Of a DNA stretch of 64,000 nucleotides, positions 60,690 through 64,000 are shown in pieces. The notes under the pieces were generated by a model. That model was not told the DNA's origin. It searched no databases and saw only the letters and a list, made by a program, of their open reading frames with translations. This DNA comes from Bradyrhizobium sp. CSA207 (GTDB lineage Bacteria > Pseudomonadota > Alphaproteobacteria > Rhizobiales > Xanthobacteraceae): positions 1-64,000 of the forward strand of contig NZ_JAACFT010000011.1 of the NCBI RefSeq assembly GCF_029051685.1, in the 5' to 3' direction. A program made the translations under genes and the position numbers. Each line of letters begins with the position of its first letter. Within the stretch, counting starts at the first letter, position 1.

Positions 60690-61640
60690 ATGTTGTCCGA
60701 TGGCAAAGCTCGTCCCCACGAGACCGCGGATGTGCCTGCGGCGGCGAAGCAGGTTCCGCAGGCGGGCGCCGCAAAGGACAATGCGACGCGTGCGGCAAAG
60801 CCCGCTGCAAGCGCGAGACCTGCGTCGGCGTCGGCCAGCGATGAAACTCTCGCCAAGGAAGCGCTCGAGGGGCTCAAGCGCATTCGCGCCAGGGCGCGCC
60901 TCGACAAGATGGCGATACCGAAGCCTGCGCCGACTGTCATTCGTCCGGCCGTGATCGTGGCCAAGCCGCCGCCGCCGCGTCCGACATGGGTCGTGCCGCT
61001 CGCAACATTGGCGGTCGCCGCGGTGCTAGTGGTCTGCGCCTGCACCGGCGTGATCGCCTATCTTACCACGCAGCCGAGCCAGACCAGCGCCTCCGCCAAT
61101 ACGGAGATCAGGAACCTGCGCGAGACGGTCGCGCAGCTGCGCAAGCAGGTGTCGGGCGTGTCCGAAAACCTGGACGGCCTGCGTACCGCGGTCGATCTCT
61201 CGAGCAAGGCGACCAGCGACCGCTTCGGCCGCTTTGCCGAGAACCTGGATCGTATCGAGCGGGTGACTTCGTCCTCGACGGCGAAGCTCGACAAGCTCGC
61301 CCAGGCGCAGATCCAGGCTCCGGCGCCTGTCGCCGCGCAGGCTCAGACGTCGTCGCAGAGCATGCCGATGATGGCCTCGGTCGCAGCGCCCGAGATCACG
61401 GGCTCGGTATCTCCATCCGAGCGCACGTCGGCACCGCGCAAGGCGGTCAAGGGCTGGTCGGTCCGTCAGGCCTATGAGGGGATTGCCATCCTGCAAAGTC
61501 CGAACGGTGTGATCGAGGCCGTGCTGGGACAACAGGTCCCCGGCCTTGGCCGCATCGAGGAGATCAGGAACGAGAACGGCCGCCTCGTCGTGGAGACCAG
61601 TGGCGGCGTGGTCTATTCGCCACGCAAGGCGACGCCGTAG
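60690..61640 (+). CDS. Single-span membrane protein with coiled coil
   Basis: The 316-residue protein has an Ala/Lys-rich cytoplasmic N-terminus (about 110 residues), one membrane helix (VVPLATLAVAAVLVVCACTG), a periplasmic coiled coil (EIRNLRETVAQLRKQVSGVS) and a C-terminal beta-like domain (GWSVRQAYEGIAILQSPNGV, then VLGQQVPGLGRIEEI). The C-terminal part resembles periplasmic proteins that bind or read peptidoglycan-linked partners, but I cannot name it. It is not clearly part of the flagellar regulon. Confidence 0.7.
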   Translation: MLSDGKARPHETADVPAAAKQVPQAGAAKDNATRAAKPAASARPASASASDETLAKEALEGLKRIRARARLDKMAIPKPAPTVIRPAVIVAKPPPPRPTWVVPLATLAVAAVLVVCACTGVIAYLTTQPSQTSASANTEIRNLRETVAQLRKQVSGVSENLDGLRTAVDLSSKATSDRFGRFAENLDRIERVTSSSTAKLDKLAQAQIQAPAPVAAQAQTSSQSMPMMASVAAPEITGSVSPSERTSAPRKAVKGWSVRQAYEGIAILQSPNGVIEAVLGQQVPGLGRIEEIRNENGRLVVETSGGVVYSPRKATP

Positions 61641-61653
61641 TCCGCGCACTTCT

Positions 61654-62232
61654 CTATTGGCGGTGATGCTCGAAGCTGGTGCACAGCAGCTGGACCTCGG
61701 CCTCCGCGATTGGCGCGCGAAACAGGCGGCAGGTGTATTCGGCCGCTGTCTTGCTGTCGGTGGTGGTGCGGTCCTCGCGGAGGAAGATGCAGCGCTTGCA
61801 AACGTCGGTATGATGCCGCTGTTCGGCCGCGTCCGATTGATCCAGCACGTGCCGGAGCCCGTCGCGGAAGCGGACCTTGGCGTCATTGTCGAGGACGCCG
61901 ATGGCCTCGACGAGAACGTTGACGGGGTCGCGCACCAAGAACTTCTTACCCTGCTGCGTGACACTCAGCATCACCGAACGCTTGTCCTTGGCCGAGCGCG
62001 TCCGCTCCAGATATCCCAGCCGTTCGAGCTCACCGATGATGAACGAGGCGGTGCCGCGCGTGGTGCCGACGTAGCTCGCCAGCGCCGACGGCGTCCTGGA
62101 AAACCGATTGGCGCGGGACAGGAAGCGGAGCGCCATCCATTCGCGATCGCGCAAGCCGTGCTTGGTACCTTCGAACCACAGGATCCGCGCAACCTGCTCC
62201 AATAATTCAATCGATTCGCGAGCCAAATTCAT
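61654..62232 (-). CDS. MarR-type winged-helix regulator with four conserved cysteines (copy 2)
   Basis: The 192-residue protein is a clear paralogue of the one at 23600: GLRDREWMALRFLSRANRFS, VGTTRGTASFIIGELE and a wing RSAKDKRSVMLSV. It keeps CKRC, CRLFRAP and LLCTSF, i.e. C-x2-C-x19-C-x15-C. It converges with the preceding membrane-protein gene (13 bp apart). Targets unknown. Confidence 0.75.
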   Translation of the reverse strand: MNLARESIELLEQVARILWFEGTKHGLRDREWMALRFLSRANRFSRTPSALASYVGTTRGTASFIIGELERLGYLERTRSAKDKRSVMLSVTQQGKKFLVRDPVNVLVEAIGVLDNDAKVRFRDGLRHVLDQSDAAEQRHHTDVCKRCIFLREDRTTTDSKTAAEYTCRLFRAPIAEAEVQLLCTSFEHHRQ

Positions 62233-62815
62233 TTCAAATCCACGTCGGATAAAGCTTTATTCAATTGAGCTTTTGGTAGCGCAATCTGGGAAGATGGAAC
62301 TTTCGAAGGTGGAACTAGAGCGTCACAAAGAAAGTTCGAGTAAATCGCGCAGCTCAACTCTTCTGAAAATTTCACTCAAATGACCGAGGTTCGCGCACGG
62401 GATTCCGCTGATATGCGATGCCCCTGCAACATGGTGTGTCTTTGTGGCCATTGCGGCGCCTTTGTTGCGGCGGAAGGTTTGGAATTGCGCGCGCTGACGG
62501 GTTGTCGGCAACTCCGGACGGCGTCGGCAGCGGTGAGAGAACCGCCGTTTTCGGTTAACGGATGTTGCGACGCAGTGCAGCTACGCGGTTAAATCCGGCA
62601 CATAACCTGCATCCAGCCAATGTCGCGTGTCGTTTGTGGGGGAGGAAAAATCGTACAGCAGCGCGCCGTCGCTGTCGTTGATCGGATCGCTGCTGTTCAC
62701 CGCGTTATGCGACCTTCACCAAGGCGCTGCGGCGGAACATCTGCGGCGGCGTGTTCGTCTACGCGGTCGCGATCGCAAGCGTTCGCGGCACGGCCCGACT
62801 CGTGGTCGCGCGCAA
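62233..62815. other. Intergenic region without a recognised gene
   Basis: About 580 bp. It begins with the low-GC upstream region of the MarR gene. Around 62700-62810 a plus-strand frame gives FTKALRRNICGGVFVYAVAI, which could be the remnant of a small membrane protein, but no start or family is clear. Confidence 0.3.
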
Positions 62816-63667
62816 TTATCGTCCTTCACCCGCGTCCCACAGCGCATCCAGGCCCTGCCGATAGGTCGGATAGGCCAGCGTCACGCCAAGTTCGCGCTTC
62901 AGTTTCGCGTTCGAGACACGCGCGTTGCCGGCGTAGAAGCTGCGGGCCATTGCCGACATCTCGGCCGTCTCGAACGCCTCTTCAGCCGGCGGTGCAATGC
63001 CTGCAAGCTTTGCCGCATAGGCGATCACGTCCTGCGGCGGCGCGGGCTCGTCGTCGCAAACATTCCACGTGCCGCCGCCCTGATGGCGTACCGTAGCCAT
63101 GATCGCGCCCGCTATGTCGTCGACATGGATGCGGTTGAAGACCTGTCCCGGCTTGATGATGCGCCGGGCCGTTCCAGCCCGCAGCGTTGCCAGCGCGTTG
63201 CGGCCGGGACCGTAGATGCCCGCAAGCCGCAGGACCGCGACATCGCCGCGCCCCGCCGCCATCCAGGCGTGCTCCGCCGCAAGCCGCATGCGCGTCCGCT
63301 CGAGGGTGGCCCGCGGTGGCGTGCTCTCGTCGACCCAGGCGCCGCCATGGTCGCCATATACGCCCAGTGTGGACAAATAGATGATCTTCCGGCGCCGGCC
63401 CGATGCCAGCACGTTTGCGAACGTCGCGATGGCGGGATCGCCCGCGCTACCGGGCGGGATCGACACCAGAAGGACGTCGGCGTCGCGGACCCGCTCGACC
63501 GTCTCGCAATCCGGACTGCTCCCGGAGAATGAGTGCGCCTCGAACCCGGCCACGCCTTGCCGTTTCGCGGGATCGCGCACCGTGCCGGCGATGTGCGAGA
63601 AGCTGCCGCCGAATCTGCGGACGAAATGCCCCGCGCTATAGCCGAAGCCGAGAATGAAGAGCCGCAT
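62816..63667 (-). CDS. NAD(P)-binding epimerase/dehydratase-like protein (extended SDR)
   Basis: The 283-residue protein starts with a Rossmann motif (MRLFILGFGYSAGHFVRRFG) and has an SDR-like ISTL region (IIYLSTLGVYGDHGG, with Ser and YGDHGG in place of the usual YxxxK). The C-terminal part includes FNRIHVDDIAGAIMATVRHQ. It is similar to YeeZ/nucleotide-sugar epimerase-like proteins. The ATG at 63667 is used; upstream residues to 63721 are not conserved-looking. Substrate unknown. Confidence 0.7.
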   Translation of the reverse strand: MRLFILGFGYSAGHFVRRFGGSFSHIAGTVRDPAKRQGVAGFEAHSFSGSSPDCETVERVRDADVLLVSIPPGSAGDPAIATFANVLASGRRRKIIYLSTLGVYGDHGGAWVDESTPPRATLERTRMRLAAEHAWMAAGRGDVAVLRLAGIYGPGRNALATLRAGTARRIIKPGQVFNRIHVDDIAGAIMATVRHQGGGTWNVCDDEPAPPQDVIAYAAKLAGIAPPAEEAFETAEMSAMARSFYAGNARVSNAKLKRELGVTLAYPTYRQGLDALWDAGEGR

Positions 63668-63822
63668 GCGTCTGCCGTGCTGTTCGAAGTTCCGGTCGCG
63701 CCGCAGCGCGTCTCTGCTCATAAGAGATTTTTGGGTCCGGCAAAAGATATTGCAATTTTACTCGTCTGCCGCTGCGGGCGATGCTCGCTTGTCACTGGAG
63801 CGGCTGGAGGGAGGCGCCGGTC

Positions 63823-64000
63823 ATGCAGGCAGAAGCACTCGCCGCAGCACTATGCGACGCCGCGGAACTGATCCGGCGTGCCAGCGCGCTGATCTTCGAT
63901 GTCGACGGAACGCTGGCCGAAACCGAGGAACTGCATAGGCAGGCCTTCAACGAAGCCTTCCTGCGCCACGGCCTCGCCTGGCACTGGGATCGTGCCGTCT
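63823..64000 (+). CDS. HAD-superfamily hydrolase, CbbY-like (cut by window end)
   Basis: The first 59 codons include HAD motif I ([20 protein letters not shown]) with the nucleophile Asp and the cap-side sequence [10 protein letters not shown] typical of CbbY-type sugar-phosphate phosphatases. A GGAGGGAGG ribosome site lies about 10 nt before the ATG at 63823. The rest of the gene is outside the window. Confidence 0.8.
   Translation, partial: MQAEALAAALCDAAELIRRASALIFDVDGTLAETEELHRQAFNEAFLRHGLAWHWDRAV

Overview
The window reads as chromosomal DNA of a Bradyrhizobium-type alphaproteobacterium. The evidence is high GC outside the first 6 kb, a complete lateral-type flagellar locus with two near-identical flagellins, FlaF/FlbT and an FtcR/LafR-like regulator, several small proteins of a Bradyrhizobium type, and dispersed inverted repeats carrying CATTGCGAGCGCAGCGAAGCAATCC-like arms. 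No database was searched; all family names come from motifs and protein architecture read in the sequence.

Positions 1-6.8 kb are the right end of an integrated element plus IS debris. The debris comprises an IS66-type tail ending in TTAC at 127, inserted in the 5' part of a reverse-transcriptase gene, and fragments of IS5-, IS110- and IS630-type transposases. The cargo is a four-gene, translationally coupled operon (1873-3846) for a ubiquitin-like protein, a small E2-like protein, a JAMM/JAB peptidase and a ThiF/E1 adenylyltransferase. It is transcribed divergently from a winged-helix/WYL repressor of the CapW/BrxR type. A P4-like integrase and an excisionase-like gene lead to a 48-bp 3' fragment of tRNA-Arg(ACG) ending at 6189, which I read as the attachment-site scar. 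This is the best candidate for a poorly described system: a compact ubiquitin-like conjugation module, probably anti-phage.

Positions 6.8-13.3 kb are sparse. They hold tiny genes (a DUF2934 protein, a Cys-rich 61-aa protein, a 34-aa membrane peptide), a Tat-type peptide-binding protein, palindromic repeats and a metQ-like gene broken by two single-base deletions. Positions 13.3-20.4 kb form one unit: a luciferase-like monooxygenase, two carboxymuconolactone-decarboxylase/AhpD-type proteins, and a branched-chain-amino-acid-type ABC transporter with a fused LivH-LivM permease. Positions 20.4-24.2 kb hold a HerA-like ATPase, a ketopantoate-reductase-like protein and a MarR-type regulator, all on the minus strand.

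Positions 25.1-59.9 kb are a complete flagellar locus. Its units are DUF1217-flgF-fliI (minus); motA-fliM-small protein-fliN-fliG-flhB; flgB-flgC-fliE-flgG-flgA-flgI-motE-flgH-fliL-fliP; two flagellins; fliF-fliH-motB-motC-fliK-lytic transglycosylase; flgE-flgK-flgL-flaF-flbT-flgD-fliQ; flhA-fliR-fliJ-flgJ-flgN-like-unknown; and the regulator lafR on the opposite strand. Upstream of these units I see a recurring 12-bp box (best form CCTCRCRYAAGC) followed 9 nt later by a weak -10-like hexamer. The two flagellins also share a 51-nt 5' leader that can pair with the Shine-Dalgarno region; FlbT is the obvious candidate reader.

Positions 60-64 kb hold a membrane-anchored coiled-coil protein, a second MarR-type regulator paralogous to the one at 23.6 kb (both share four conserved cysteines), an NAD(P)-binding epimerase-like protein and the start of a CbbY-like HAD hydrolase cut by the window edge.
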